Counted from the stretch's first letter, positions 33,518 through 43,077 are shown. The stretch: 64,000 nucleotides of DNA from Bacteroidetes oral taxon 274 str. F0058 (GCA_000163695.1 GG774890.1:56840-120839); one strand, 5' to 3'. The notes: a model not told the origin generated them from the letters alone. Program-made: numbers and translations.

Positions 33518-34765
33518 TTAGAACTTCAATGCTTTTCTCGTTTTTATCGGTGCCATTGTTCTTTTAGGAGCTCCGCTCTTCACATTCATAGGACCTGTAT
33601 ATTTGAGGTCAAGAGTGCTGCCGAAGTGGCTTTTTACATTGAATGTAATATCTGTTGCTGTAACTGTTACCGTACCGTTGTCGAAGTAATAGTATGGGGC
33701 TTCCACGTAATTTCCATTTAGCTTACATACGATAGAAGGATACACGTTAGAGCCTGATTGTCCCTTAGATTTCATTACAGTCATAGCTTCTTGCTTGTCA
33801 TTTACATTATATGTTCCTTCGGTTAGTTTTGTAGCATCTGAGGCTACGATGAACTGTACATAAGCTATCATGCTTTCTGCGTCAGCGCCAGTTTCCAATA
33901 TTATTGGCTTTATGTTATTGGATACTTTTCCAAAACCCAATTGTCCACTATTCCACTCTTTTTTTATAGTAGTTGGTTTTTTAGGCTCTCCTGTAAATGG
34001 GGATAAGTCTTTCACCTCATAAGTGCCTGCAAAAGCAATTTTGTATTCTTTATCTGCTGCGTCTTTACCTTTGAATGTGATTTTGTTGGCTTCCACTACA
34101 AGCTCTCCTTCTACAAAAGGTGAGGGGTCAGTTATTTTTTTACTTACTACTTTCCCTGCATAAGTGAATTTATCGTTTTTTACTATAAACATCGGTTCGA
34201 ACTGTCCATCTTCTCCCATTTTGTAGGTACCCATTCTCGGAGAAAAGTCAGTATCCGATTTAGGAGCATCCGAGCATATAAAAATAGAATACACAGGTCC
34301 GTCTTTTACATCATTTCCGTTTATCATACCTTTATCCATAAGCATAATAGAATAAAAATGTTTTCCATCTACTCCGAGGTTTCCTCTGTAGGCGAACAAA
34401 TAGAGGTCTGTCTCTGTAGCTTGGTTTTTATCTATCACGGTTACCTTACAAGAGGCAGTTTTGTTGCCATCTACGGTAGTTACCGTGATAGTAGCTTCGC
34501 CAATAGCCAATCCTTTTACCTTACCGTTGTTGTCTACGGTAGCGATGTTGGCTTTGTCGGAAGTCCAGGTAACTTCTTTGTTTGCTGCATCGGCAGGAGA
34601 TACAGTTGCCTTAAGAGTAAACTCTTCGTCTACTTTGATAGTCTTAGTTTGTTCACTAAGTCTAACCTTTGTTACATTTTTCACCGTATTTGCAGGTTTA
34701 CAAGACGAAAAAGTAACCAAAACCATTGCTGCTATGAGCAGTCCGAAACTAAATACTTTTTTCAT
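33518..34765 (-). CDS. Big2-domain surface lipoprotein C
   Basis: The 415-residue paralogue of A and B has the same lipoprotein signal (FSSCKPANTVKNVT) but only one Big2 domain (about 32-112). The C-terminal domain has the family's endings (YYFDNGTVTV, FNVKSHFGSTLDLKYTGP). It lacks one of the two Ig-like repeats, consistent with repeat loss or gain by recombination. Own promoter at 34855-34862; the 34766-35068 gap holds no other gene that I can see. Confidence 0.85.
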   Translation of the reverse strand: MKKVFSFGLLIAAMVLVTFSSCKPANTVKNVTKVRLSEQTKTIKVDEEFTLKATVSPADAANKEVTWTSDKANIATVDNNGKVKGLAIGEATITVTTVDGNKTASCKVTVIDKNQATETDLYLFAYRGNLGVDGKHFYSIMLMDKGMINGNDVKDGPVYSIFICSDAPKSDTDFSPRMGTYKMGEDGQFEPMFIVKNDKFTYAGKVVSKKITDPSPFVEGELVVEANKITFKGKDAADKEYKIAFAGTYEVKDLSPFTGEPKKPTTIKKEWNSGQLGFGKVSNNIKPIILETGADAESMIAYVQFIVASDATKLTEGTYNVNDKQEAMTVMKSKGQSGSNVYPSIVCKLNGNYVEAPYYYFDNGTVTVTATDITFNVKSHFGSTLDLKYTGPMNVKSGAPKRTMAPIKTRKALKF

Positions 34766-34854
34766 AAAAATACTTTTTTAAAAATTTATTTATATTAATA
34801 TTATATTGTAATTACTCTAAAAAATCCATTTGCCATAATATAGACAAGAGCCTG

Positions 34855-34862
34855 CAAAGTTA
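34855..34862 (-). promoter_or_regulatory. Promoter -7 element of Big2 lipoprotein C
   Basis: TAACTTTG on the leftward strand, about 90 bp before the ATG at 34765. Confidence 0.55.
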
Positions 34863-35068
34863 CTATTTTTTTTTAAACGAATGTGAAAATCGATGTTTTT
34901 TTTGCGTCTTCCTAATATATTTATCTCAATCGGTTAATTTGCCGTATGTTATATTCAGCAAAATAATGTCTCATCGAAACGTATGATAGCGGTCGTATTA
35001 TATCTTCTTTTGTCTTAAATTCAATATTTATTGTATAGCAATGAGTTATATGTTTGTAAACAACCATA

Positions 35069-36385
35069 TTAGAAATTCCACCTTAGCCCGCCTGCAACGC
35101 TCAGCACAAACGGATTTTCTGTGAGTTTGCTCTCGGGCTGCGGGTGTCGTGAATTTGGAATATACCACGAAAATTCGGGTTCGAGGTAAAAGTCGAGACC
35201 TCTGATTATCTTTACTCCTGCACCTGCTTTGGCATTTAGTGATATGAGCAAGCCTTTCATATCTGTTTGGTCTTTGTCGGTTGTCTCTATTGTGCCCTCT
35301 TTGGTATAGTTTTTATACGTGTTATTGTTTAGCACGCCGTGTTCTATCGTTGTACCGCCTGCAATATATGCCTTCAACAGGCGGTTATTGACGAAGTGGT
35401 ACGACAATGCTATCGGGATACCGAGATAATGCAGGTGTTGCTCCTTTACGGATACCAGTTTATTACTTGCTATTTCTATATTTTTTATTTTAGAATATAA
35501 ATAAGTGTATTTCAGTCCTGTATTGAGATATAAGCTATTGGCGGCAAGAGGTACTCCTACACTGACACCGAACGACACGGGTAGGAAATGCTGTTTGTCG
35601 CTATAGTATGGGCTGGCTATAAACATTTGTTTGTCAGGTGTCAGTAGTTTGCCGTTCGGTTTGCCGGCGTCTCCGATATTTCCCGATAGGGTAGATATAG
35701 ATGTATTGACCGACGCATAATAGTTTCTGGCAAAGTTAGTCTTCTCTTTCAGCTCTTTGCGTTGTCTTTTAGGGTCTGTCTTTTGCTTGTTTTTGTTGAG
35801 TTCCTCTATGTAGTCGTCGAGCGACTTATCGGGGTCGAACTTAGTCTTGTTACCATTGCCTGCTTTCTGTTCGTCTGTGTGCGTCGGATCGGTAGCAGGG
35901 GCATAGTGGCTGTCTGCCTCTTGTCGATTAGTCCTTTGCTCTGCGTCTTCGGCGGGAACTATTGCCATATTGCGTTTTTTGCCGTATTTACGAGGTTTGT
36001 TTTTACGTTTGGCTGTTTGTTCGGTTTTTGTCGGCAGGTTATTGTCGTCTTTGTCGGCAGTGGTGTATGTCTGCTCGGTAGCGGCAGGTTCGTCCTCCGT
36101 TTGTGTGGGCTGTTGCCACGAGCTGTCTGCGTGCAGTATTTGAATGTGGTCTGATAGTTCAGCTATCGGTTGTTGCATACTGTTTCTGTTGCTTACCTTG
36201 AACACAAACAGTACTCCCGTGCCGAGCAGTATAGCCACAGAGGCAGCTATACCATACTGCCACAGAGGTAGCATTCTGCGTTTTTTCGGCATCTTTGCCA
36301 TCAACTCAGCCCAGTCGTTTTCGGGCAGGTCTACCTCGAAACGATTGAGTTGGTCTATTATTTCGTCGTCAAAAACTTTTTTCAT
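35069..36385 (-). CDS. Anti-sigma-like membrane protein fused to an outer-membrane beta-barrel
   Basis: Start chosen at the ATG at 36385 (MKKVFDDEIIDQL), 438 residues; the earlier start adds seven unlikely residues. Residues 1-40 are a cytoplasmic region (FEVDLPENDWAELMAKMPKKRR), followed by one membrane helix (GIAASVAILLGTGVLFVF). A low-complexity Gln/Thr/Lys-rich stretch runs to about 200, then a beta-barrel-like domain of about 220 residues ends in aromatic F. This is the layout of Bacteroidetes proteins encoded behind ECF sigma factors, in which the N-terminus may hold the sigma factor. It follows the sigma gene by 63 bp. The topology (inner-membrane helix plus barrel) is unusual; the anti-sigma role is inferred from position. 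Confidence 0.75.
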   Translation of the reverse strand: MKKVFDDEIIDQLNRFEVDLPENDWAELMAKMPKKRRMLPLWQYGIAASVAILLGTGVLFVFKVSNRNSMQQPIAELSDHIQILHADSSWQQPTQTEDEPAATEQTYTTADKDDNNLPTKTEQTAKRKNKPRKYGKKRNMAIVPAEDAEQRTNRQEADSHYAPATDPTHTDEQKAGNGNKTKFDPDKSLDDYIEELNKNKQKTDPKRQRKELKEKTNFARNYYASVNTSISTLSGNIGDAGKPNGKLLTPDKQMFIASPYYSDKQHFLPVSFGVSVGVPLAANSLYLNTGLKYTYLYSKIKNIEIASNKLVSVKEQHLHYLGIPIALSYHFVNNRLLKAYIAGGTTIEHGVLNNNTYKNYTKEGTIETTDKDQTDMKGLLISLNAKAGAGVKIIRGLDFYLEPEFSWYIPNSRHPQPESKLTENPFVLSVAGGLRWNF

Positions 36386-36448
36386 ATAATTGATTTTCAG
36401 CAGCAAATCAAACGATTTGCGTTTTTGTTTGTTTTTTTCGAATAAATA

Positions 36449-36991
36449 TTACTTTCTCGTAAGTATCTGTCGGAGTCTCTCTTTTGCTCTGCTGTGTTGC
36501 GAACGTACTGCTACGTTGCTCATATTCAGCTTGTCGGCAATTTCCTGTATCGTATATCCGTCCAGATTAAACATATTGAATATTGTCCTTGCTATATCGG
36601 GCAGCTGTTTTATGGCTGCGTATATCTCTTCTATATCGATACCCTGCATCGTATCGTCTTCATTGTCTGTGCTCTGTAGCGTATGTTCCATAGTGTCTAT
36701 ATCTACTTTTTTCATCTGTCGTGTAACGTAGTCTATCGACAAATTGACGAATATACGCCTCAGCCATCCCTCGAAACTACCGTATCCCTTATAGTCGCAT
36801 ATACTGTTGAATGTCTTTATGAACCCGTCGTGCATAAGGTCTCTGGCAGTATCGTAATCTCCTGTATATCTCATACATAACGATACCATTCGCTTCGAAT
36901 ACAGCTCATATAAGCGTCTCTGACTACTCTGTTCTTTGCTTTTGCAGCCTTCTATTATATCTTCCAATATGGCTGTATTGTCGGAACTCAT
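36449..36991 (-). CDS. ECF-type RNA polymerase sigma factor
   Basis: The 180-residue protein has sigma region 2 (about 20-90: RRLYELYSKRMVSLCMRYTGDYDTARDLMHDGFIKTF) and region 4 (about 120-175: LDGYTIQEIADKLNMSNVAVRSQHSRAKERLRQIL). It directs polymerase to alternative promoters. The following gene probably encodes its membrane regulator. A -7 element lies just 10 bp upstream, so its transcript is nearly leaderless. Confidence 0.95.
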   Translation of the reverse strand: MSSDNTAILEDIIEGCKSKEQSSQRRLYELYSKRMVSLCMRYTGDYDTARDLMHDGFIKTFNSICDYKGYGSFEGWLRRIFVNLSIDYVTRQMKKVDIDTMEHTLQSTDNEDDTMQGIDIEEIYAAIKQLPDIARTIFNMFNLDGYTIQEIADKLNMSNVAVRSQHSRAKERLRQILTRK

Positions 36992-37001
36992 ATATCGTTT
37001 G

Positions 37002-37009
37002 CAAATATA
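37002..37009 (-). promoter_or_regulatory. Promoter -7 element of the ECF sigma operon
   Basis: TATATTTG on the leftward strand, 10 bp before the ATG; the leader would be about 4 nt. Confidence 0.5.
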
Positions 37010-37049
37010 GACGTTTTTTCAATTGAAATGTTGCAAAAAAACTCCACGT

Positions 37050-38189
37050 TTAACCTTTGTTAACTTTACTTTCTTTTAGTAATTTGTAAATCATTGATGC
37101 AGTGTTTTTTGATGCCGATTCATTCCCTAACCTTTTTCTTATCTCTGCATAATCTTGCTCGATTTGTTCTATGCGTTTTTCGTCAGTCAATATTTTCTCG
37201 AACTCATATCGGAGGTTTTTTTCGTTGAATTTTGGTGTAATTAGTTCTTTTACCGCTTCTTTCTGGGCAATGAGATTTACCAACGATACGAATGGTATCT
37301 TTATGAGCATTTTACGTAAGAGAGGTACAAGTATTCCGCCAATAACGTGATAAACAACTACTTGTGGCGTACCTATCAGAGCTGTCTCCAAGGTAGCTGT
37401 CCCCGAATTGACGATGGCTGCTTTCGATTGACGTAGTATGTTGTATGTGTCGTTGTATACTATCTCTACACCGGAGTGTAATATGTTGTCGTAGAAATCC
37501 TTATCTATGTTTGGAGCTGCTGCTGCCACAAACTGATATTGAGGGAAATAGGTCGCCATTTTAGCCATAACGGGTAGGCATTTGCCTACCTCCTGTCGCC
37601 GACTGCCACACAGTAGAGCTATTATCGGTTTTGTTGTTGGTAGCGAAGGTGAATTTGTCTGTTCGGCATTGGCGGTCAAAAAACGGTCTATCGTCTCGGC
37701 TGTCGGATTACCTACGTAGTCCACCTTGTAGCCGAGCTTTGCGAAATATTCGGTCTCGAACGGGAATATCACGAACATTCTGTCGACATACCGCTTTATT
37801 GTCTTGATTCGATACTCTTTCCACGCCCAGAGTTTTGGGGCAATATAGTAGTATACAGGTGTTTGAGATGTTTTTTTTACATGTTTGGCTATCTTCAGAT
37901 TAAACCCCGGATAGTCTATCAAAATCACCACATCGGGGTTAAATTCTTTTATGGCTTTGGTGCAGAGTTCGAAGTTCTTGGCAATTTTATTCAGATTCAA
38001 TACCACATTGACAATCCCCATAAATGCCATATTTTTATAGTGCTGCACAAGCCTGCCCCCCTCATTTTGCATAAGGTCGCCTCCCAGAAAGCAAAATTCG
38101 GCTTCGGGGTCTGTATTTTTTAACTCTCTCATAAGCGAAGCCCCGTGTAAGTCGCCCGACGCCTCGCCGACAATCAGAAAATATTTCAT
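37050..38189 (-). CDS. lpxB: Lipid-A-disaccharide synthase
   Basis: The 379-residue GT19 enzyme condenses UDP-diacylglucosamine with lipid X in the lipid A pathway, at the inner face of the inner membrane. Visible are the start FLIVGEASGDLHGA, FCFLGGDLM, the GNP in VGNPTAE, LLCGSRRQEV and the donor-binding NSGTATLETAL. It fits the family length. It stands alone; lpxA, lpxC and fabZ are not nearby. The 38190-38398 gap is AT-rich and empty except for the folD promoter at its end. Confidence 0.96.
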   Translation of the reverse strand: MKYFLIVGEASGDLHGASLMRELKNTDPEAEFCFLGGDLMQNEGGRLVQHYKNMAFMGIVNVVLNLNKIAKNFELCTKAIKEFNPDVVILIDYPGFNLKIAKHVKKTSQTPVYYYIAPKLWAWKEYRIKTIKRYVDRMFVIFPFETEYFAKLGYKVDYVGNPTAETIDRFLTANAEQTNSPSLPTTKPIIALLCGSRRQEVGKCLPVMAKMATYFPQYQFVAAAAPNIDKDFYDNILHSGVEIVYNDTYNILRQSKAAIVNSGTATLETALIGTPQVVVYHVIGGILVPLLRKMLIKIPFVSLVNLIAQKEAVKELITPKFNEKNLRYEFEKILTDEKRIEQIEQDYAEIRKRLGNESASKNTASMIYKLLKESKVNKG

Positions 38190-38398
38190 TTATGTAACTT
38201 TATGTGAAAAAACAACTGCAAATATAATCAAAAAAGTGTAATACGGTGTTTTTGATTTCAGTATGCAATATATATCGATTATCCTATTGCTGTAAAACGA
38301 TATATGAAATGTGTGAATAAATGCCGTTGTTGTCTTGTTTATTTTATCTGTAATAAATTTTAGAAAAAAAATAATGTTTGTGTTTATCGAAAAAAGAC

Positions 38399-38406
38399 TA
38401 ACTTTG
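38399..38406 (+). promoter_or_regulatory. Promoter of folD
   Basis: TAACTTTG on the + strand, with TTTG at 38377-38380 (18-bp spacing) as a good -33 match. Leader about 20 nt. Confidence 0.6.
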
Positions 38407-38433
38407 TAATTCATAAACAAATAGATTGATTAT

Positions 38434-39282
38434 ATGCAAATAATATCAGGAAAAGAGTTGTCTGCCAAGCTAAAAGCAGAAATGGCAAAAGATGTTGCCA
38501 CATACAAAGAAAAGTACGGACGATTGCCTAAACTGTCGGTAATACTCGTAGGTGAAGACCCCGGCAGCGTATCGTACGTGACGGGTAAAGCCAAAGCGTG
38601 CGAAGAGGTCGGCATACTCAACGAGACGATACGTTTCGAAGAGGGAGTGTCCGAAGAGAAGGTGCTGCTCAAAATAGCCGAACTCAATGCAGACAGTTCG
38701 GTAGACGGAATATTGGTTCAGTTGCCGTTGCCAAAACACATAGACGAGGACAGAGTAATTTCGGCTATCCTCAGAGAGAAAGATGTAGACGGTTTCCATC
38801 CGCTCAACGTAGCGGGTCTTTGGAGCAATACTCCGTGTGTAGTGCCGTGTACGCCCAAAGGAGTGATAAAACTACTGAAAAGCCAAAATATAGAGATAAA
38901 AGGCAAAAACGTAGTGGTAATAGGACGCAGCAATATAGTGGGATTGCCTGTAAGCAAACTGCTTCTGAATGAGAACGCTACCGTTACCATAACTCACAGC
39001 AAAACACAGAATCTGCCGCAAGTGTGCTCGCAGGCGGATATCCTCGTGGTAGCCATAGGCAGAGCCAAGTTCGTTACACCGGACTTTATCAAGCAGGGAG
39101 CAGTCGTAATAGATGTAGGAGTTAATCGAGATGCTACGACGGGCAAACTATGCGGCGATGTGGATTTCGAGGCGTGTGCTCCCAAAACGTCGTATATAAC
39201 AAAAGTACCGGGTGGAGTAGGTCCTATGACAATATGTTGCCTCATAGAGAACACGATAGAGTGTTTTCTCAGCAAATTTTGA
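38434..39282 (+). CDS. folD: Bifunctional methylenetetrahydrofolate dehydrogenase/cyclohydrolase
   Basis: The 282-residue enzyme converts methylene-THF to 10-formyl-THF in one-carbon metabolism. It has the substrate-domain motif SYVTGKAKACEEVGI (with the catalytic Lys), LVQLPLPKHID, DVDGFHP, the NADP segment GRSNIVGLPV and the terminal PGGVGPMT. Normal length. Single gene, probably followed independently by the glycosyltransferase at 39459. Confidence 0.97.
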   Translation: MQIISGKELSAKLKAEMAKDVATYKEKYGRLPKLSVILVGEDPGSVSYVTGKAKACEEVGILNETIRFEEGVSEEKVLLKIAELNADSSVDGILVQLPLPKHIDEDRVISAILREKDVDGFHPLNVAGLWSNTPCVVPCTPKGVIKLLKSQNIEIKGKNVVVIGRSNIVGLPVSKLLLNENATVTITHSKTQNLPQVCSQADILVVAIGRAKFVTPDFIKQGAVVIDVGVNRDATTGKLCGDVDFEACAPKTSYITKVPGGVGPMTICCLIENTIECFLSKF

Positions 39283-39458
39283 CAAAGATAGGACTACTGT
39301 CGGCAACTTTGATACGCTCACAACATAGGGGTACACATTTGTTTCGACAAAGTGTGCTCTTATGAAGTTTGTGGATATCGAAGTATCGCAAATGCCTGTC
39401 GGAGTGTAAAATATGATTGAAAAATATTGTTTCCACAAATGTTAATCTGATAATCGAT

Positions 39459-40361
39459 ATGTTGTCTGTAATTATTTGTACATATAATCGGAAAAAATAT
39501 ATTTATAACTGTCTTCGTAGCATCGCCAACAACACATTGGAGCCGACGCAATACGAGATAGTGTTGATAAACAACAACTCTACTGACAATACGGAAGCCG
39601 AGTGCAATCGTTTTTGTACAGATTATCCGCAGGTGAGGTTCAACTACTTTGTGGAAACCAACCAAGGGCTGTCTTATGCACGCAATAGAGGTATCGCCGA
39701 GGCGAAAGGTGAAGTATTGGTATATGTGGACGACGATGCGGTGGTCAATAAAGACTATCTTCTTACGGTGGCACGTTTTTTTGCTGCTACGCCCGATGCT
39801 ATGGCTGCCGGCGGAGCTATCTATCCTGTCTACGAGACCGAAGAACCCGAGTGGATGTCTGTCTACACCAAGGCACTGATTACCGCTTATAAAGACGAAG
39901 GCAGCAAAATAGTGAGACTCAGAGGGAGCAAGTTCCCCAGTGGGGGCAATGCCGCCTATCGACGAGAGGTCTTCGATAGGGTGGGGTTGTTCGATACCGA
40001 ACTCGGCAGAAAAGGGACATCGCTGATAAGTGGGGAGGAAAAAGCCGTTTTCGACAAAATGAAAAAACTCGATATGTCGATATATTACCTGCCCGATATG
40101 ATTTTGTATCATATCATTCCACCATCGAAACTGACGAAAGAGTATTTCGACAACCTTACGCTCTCTATCGGTAAAAGCGAAAAATTGCGTACACTATCTG
40201 TGTCGAGGGCTGCTTATGCCAAACGTATAGTCGAAGAAATTGTCAAATGGGGTGCATCCATACTGCTGTGTTTGGGCTTTTGCCTGCAGCTGTCGCCGGG
40301 GAAGGGTATCAAACTTCTGCAATTCAGATTCAACGTATCCAAAGGTCTTATAGCGGGGTAG
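39459..40361 (+). CDS. Family 2 glycosyltransferase
   Basis: Start chosen at the ATG at 39459 (MLSVIICTYNRKKYI), 300 residues; the upstream 14 residues do not belong to the fold. GT-A with INNNSTDNTEAE, a DxD-type VYVDDDAVV, the mid motif SGGNAAYRREVF and EEKAVFDKM. A C-terminal hydrophobic stretch (ASILLCLGFCLQL) may associate with the membrane. Substrate unknown. 176 bp separate it from folD; no promoter element is obvious there. Confidence 0.87.
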   Translation: MLSVIICTYNRKKYIYNCLRSIANNTLEPTQYEIVLINNNSTDNTEAECNRFCTDYPQVRFNYFVETNQGLSYARNRGIAEAKGEVLVYVDDDAVVNKDYLLTVARFFAATPDAMAAGGAIYPVYETEEPEWMSVYTKALITAYKDEGSKIVRLRGSKFPSGGNAAYRREVFDRVGLFDTELGRKGTSLISGEEKAVFDKMKKLDMSIYYLPDMILYHIIPPSKLTKEYFDNLTLSIGKSEKLRTLSVSRAAYAKRIVEEIVKWGASILLCLGFCLQLSPGKGIKLLQFRFNVSKGLIAG

Positions 40362-40374
40362 GATATTGCCGTCA

Positions 40375-40731
40375 TTACTCTAAACCGATGGCTTTCTCGA
40401 GTAGTTCGTCGAGAGTAATTTCATCGTTGTTTATCGTATAAATGAGTTCTCTGCCTCTGTCGGTGAGGACAAAATACATCTGACGTCTGTCGTGTTTCCC
40501 GAGAGTGCGGCTGACAAATCCTTTCTCTTCGGCATTGCTTATCACTTTAGACGTATTGGAAGCCGTAAGCCCAAGTGCAGCGGCTATCTCGCCCGACGAT
40601 AGTTGTTCGGTTGCCAGCAGGCTGCATAACAACATACCTTCATTTAGGCAGATACCGTACCGCTTCTGCAACTTAGCCTCGTAGGATATTATAGAACGGT
40701 ATATATTGCGTATTTTACACATTTTCTCCAT
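40375..40731 (-). CDS. MarR-family transcriptional regulator
   Basis: The 118-residue winged-helix protein has helix-turn-helix residues LSSGEIAAALGLTASNTSKVISNAEEKGFV and the wing RTLGKHDRRQMYFVLTDRGREL. It is short but complete for the family. It binds DNA as a dimer and often responds to small molecules; the target is unknown. Single gene with its own promoter, convergent with the glycosyltransferase (13 bp apart). Confidence 0.9.
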   Translation of the reverse strand: MEKMCKIRNIYRSIISYEAKLQKRYGICLNEGMLLCSLLATEQLSSGEIAAALGLTASNTSKVISNAEEKGFVSRTLGKHDRRQMYFVLTDRGRELIYTINNDEITLDELLEKAIGLE

Positions 40732-40798
40732 AACCGATTTGTTCTTTATAAAAACAATTGTATTGTCGTTTGTCTCTTGGAATTAGAAAAAGAGGTCG

Positions 40799-40806
40799 CA
40801 AAGTTA
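40799..40806 (-). promoter_or_regulatory. Promoter -7 element of the MarR gene
   Basis: TAACTTTG on the leftward strand, 67 bp before the ATG at 40731. Confidence 0.5.
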
Positions 40807-40889
40807 TAAAAAAAATATTTCTTGCTGCAATATCTGCTTTCGGAAAATATATTGCAGGCACGAATAAAAATTATGACAAATGAAAAAAA

Positions 40890-40918
40890 CAGCAGGCCGA
40901 CAAAATGTCAGCCTACTG
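40890..40918 (-). terminator. Intrinsic terminator of groESL
   Basis: A fully paired 13-bp stem (two G-U pairs) with a 3-nt loop is followed by T7 on the leftward strand, about 30 bp past the groEL stop. Confidence 0.92.
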
Positions 40919-40948
40919 CCACTATTAATTAAATATGAAACTTCTTTT

Positions 40949-42580
40949 TTACATCATACCGCCCATTCCGCCGCCCATCGGCATTTGTGGAGCGGGATTT
41001 TCTTCTTTCTTATCCACAATCACGCATTCGGTCGTAAGGAACATACCTGCGATAGATGCGGCATTTTCGAGAGCTACACGGGTAACCTTTGCCGGGTCTA
41101 CCACGCCGGCTGCCAGTAAGTTTTCGTATCTGTCCATACGTGCGTTGTAGCCGAAGTCGCCTGTGCCTTCCGATACTTTTTGTACCACTACGGCACCTTC
41201 TTTACCTGCATTGGTAACGATTTGGCGAAGAGGTTCTTCGATAGCGCGACGTATGATTTCGATACCTGTCTTTTCGTCGTCGTTGTCGCCTTTGAGTTTG
41301 GCTACTGCTTCGATGGCACGGATATAGGATACTCCACCGCCGGGTACGATTCCCTCTTCGATAGCGGCACGTGTGGCGCTAAGGGCGTCGTCGACACGGT
41401 CTTTTTTCTCCTTCATCTCTACTTCGGAGCCTGCACCAACGTAGAGTACGGCTACGCCACCCGATAGTTTTGCCAGACGTTCTTGGAGTTTTTCTCTGTC
41501 GTAGTCCGAAGTGGTGGCTGATATCTGAGCCTTTATCTGATTGATACGGTCTGCTATACTCTGTTTCTTACCTGCTCCGTTGACAATGATAGTGTTGTCT
41601 TTGTCGATGGTTACCTTTTCGGCTGTTCCGAGCATTTCGAGAGTAGCGCTTTCGAGTTTCAGACCTCTCTCTTCGGATATTACCATACCTCCTGTCAGGA
41701 TAGCGATGTCTTCGAGCATCTCTTTACGTCTGTCGCCGAAGCCGGGTGCTTTTACGGCAGATATTTTCAGATTCGAACGCAGACGGTTCACTACCAATGT
41801 AGTAAGAGCCTCACTATCGACATCTTCTGCGATAATCAAAAGAGGACGACCGCTCTGAACGGCAGGTTCGAGTATGGGAAGCAGCTCTTTGAGCGAACTG
41901 ATTTTTTTGTCGTGGATAAGGATGTATGGGTTTTCCATCTCACATTCCATTTTTTCGGTGTTTGTAACGAAATAGGGAGAGATGTAGCCTCTGTCGAACT
42001 GCATACCTTCTACCACTTCGATAGTAGTGGCGGTTCCTTTTGCCTCTTCGATGGTTATTACACCGTCTTTGGATACCTTTTTCATAGCTTCGGCTATGAG
42101 AGCACCTATTTCGCTGTCGTTGTTGGCAGAGATGGTAGCTACTTGTTCTATCTTATCGTAGTCGTTGCCAACTATTTGGCTCTGCTTGCGTATCGCTTTC
42201 ACAACTTCGGCAACAGCCTTGTCGATACCACGTTTGAGGTCCATCGGATTTGCTCCCGATGTAACGTTCTTGAGCCCTACGTTGATGATAGCCTGAGCCA
42301 AAACGGTAGCAGTAGTTGTACCGTCGCCTGCGGCATCGCCTGTCTTGGTGGCTACCTCTTTTACGAGTTGTGCTCCGAGATTATTTACCGAATCTTCGAG
42401 TTCTATCTCTTTGGCTACCGTTACACCGTCTTTGGTGATTTGTGGGGCACCGTATTTTTTTTCGATTATCACGTTGCGACCTTTGGGTCCGAGTGTTACT
42501 TTGACTGCGTTAGCCAAAGCGTCCACACCTTGTTTGAGCTGTTCGCGAGCATCAATATCAAATGTTATTTCCTTTGCCAT
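40949..42580 (-). CDS. groEL: Chaperonin GroEL (Hsp60)
   Basis: The 543-residue chaperonin has GDGTTTATVLAQ, the apical domain and the Gly/Met-rich tail (GGGMGGMM). Fourteen subunits with the GroES cap fold proteins in the cytoplasm. It is 58 bp after groES in the usual operon. No CIRCE-like inverted repeat is visible upstream of groES. Confidence 0.98.
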   Translation of the reverse strand: MAKEITFDIDAREQLKQGVDALANAVKVTLGPKGRNVIIEKKYGAPQITKDGVTVAKEIELEDSVNNLGAQLVKEVATKTGDAAGDGTTTATVLAQAIINVGLKNVTSGANPMDLKRGIDKAVAEVVKAIRKQSQIVGNDYDKIEQVATISANNDSEIGALIAEAMKKVSKDGVITIEEAKGTATTIEVVEGMQFDRGYISPYFVTNTEKMECEMENPYILIHDKKISSLKELLPILEPAVQSGRPLLIIAEDVDSEALTTLVVNRLRSNLKISAVKAPGFGDRRKEMLEDIAILTGGMVISEERGLKLESATLEMLGTAEKVTIDKDNTIIVNGAGKKQSIADRINQIKAQISATTSDYDREKLQERLAKLSGGVAVLYVGAGSEVEMKEKKDRVDDALSATRAAIEEGIVPGGGVSYIRAIEAVAKLKGDNDDEKTGIEIIRRAIEEPLRQIVTNAGKEGAVVVQKVSEGTGDFGYNARMDRYENLLAAGVVDPAKVTRVALENAASIAGMFLTTECVIVDKKEENPAPQMPMGGGMGGMM

Positions 42581-42638
42581 TTTTTTTTCTTGTTTTTTTA
42601 CGATTTTACTTAAATAGTTTTTTGATTATTAAATGAAA

Positions 42639-42908
42639 TTATATGATTGCCAAAATGTCAGACTGACGCATTATCAGGTACTTCTCGCCATCGAGTTCAA
42701 ACTCTGTTCCTGCGTATTTGCCGTACAATACGGTGTCGTTCGGTTTTACAATCATTGTTTCGTCTTTCGTGCCGTTGCCTACGGCTACTACTTTACCACG
42801 CTGTGGTTTTTCTTTTGCAGTGTCGGGGATAATGATACCGCTTGCGGTCTTCTCTTCTGCCTGTGCCGGCAAAACCAACACTCTGTCTGCTAATGGTTTG
42901 ATATTCAT
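42639..42908 (-). CDS. groES: Co-chaperonin GroES
   Basis: The 89-residue protein has KPLADRVLVLP, the mobile loop AEEKTASGIIIPDTAKEKP and the roof segment. It caps GroEL. First gene of groESL. No clear -7 element or heat-shock operator seen in the AT-rich 42909-43069 region. Confidence 0.97.
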   Translation of the reverse strand: MNIKPLADRVLVLPAQAEEKTASGIIIPDTAKEKPQRGKVVAVGNGTKDETMIVKPNDTVLYGKYAGTEFELDGEKYLIMRQSDILAII

Positions 42909-43069
42909 TTCTTTGTCGTTTATTTAATTAATTATTTAAATTCGTATTATATAGAAAAATGATAAAAAATTTCGCCTAAAAACGTATCACTTTTTGTGCC
43001 ATAAAATAAAAACTGACATTATGTCTGTGATGTGGCTTTGCTATACTGTCGAAAATCGAAAAAAAATTA

Positions 43070-43077
43070 TAATTTTG
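43070..43077 (+). promoter_or_regulatory. Promoter -7 element of the MBL-fold gene
   Basis: TAATTTTG on the + strand, 76 bp before the ATG at 43154. Confidence 0.45.

Noticed and set aside
42909..43069. CIRCE-type heat-shock operator before groES
   Set aside because: No TTAGCACTC-N9-GAGTGCTAA-like inverted repeat is present.
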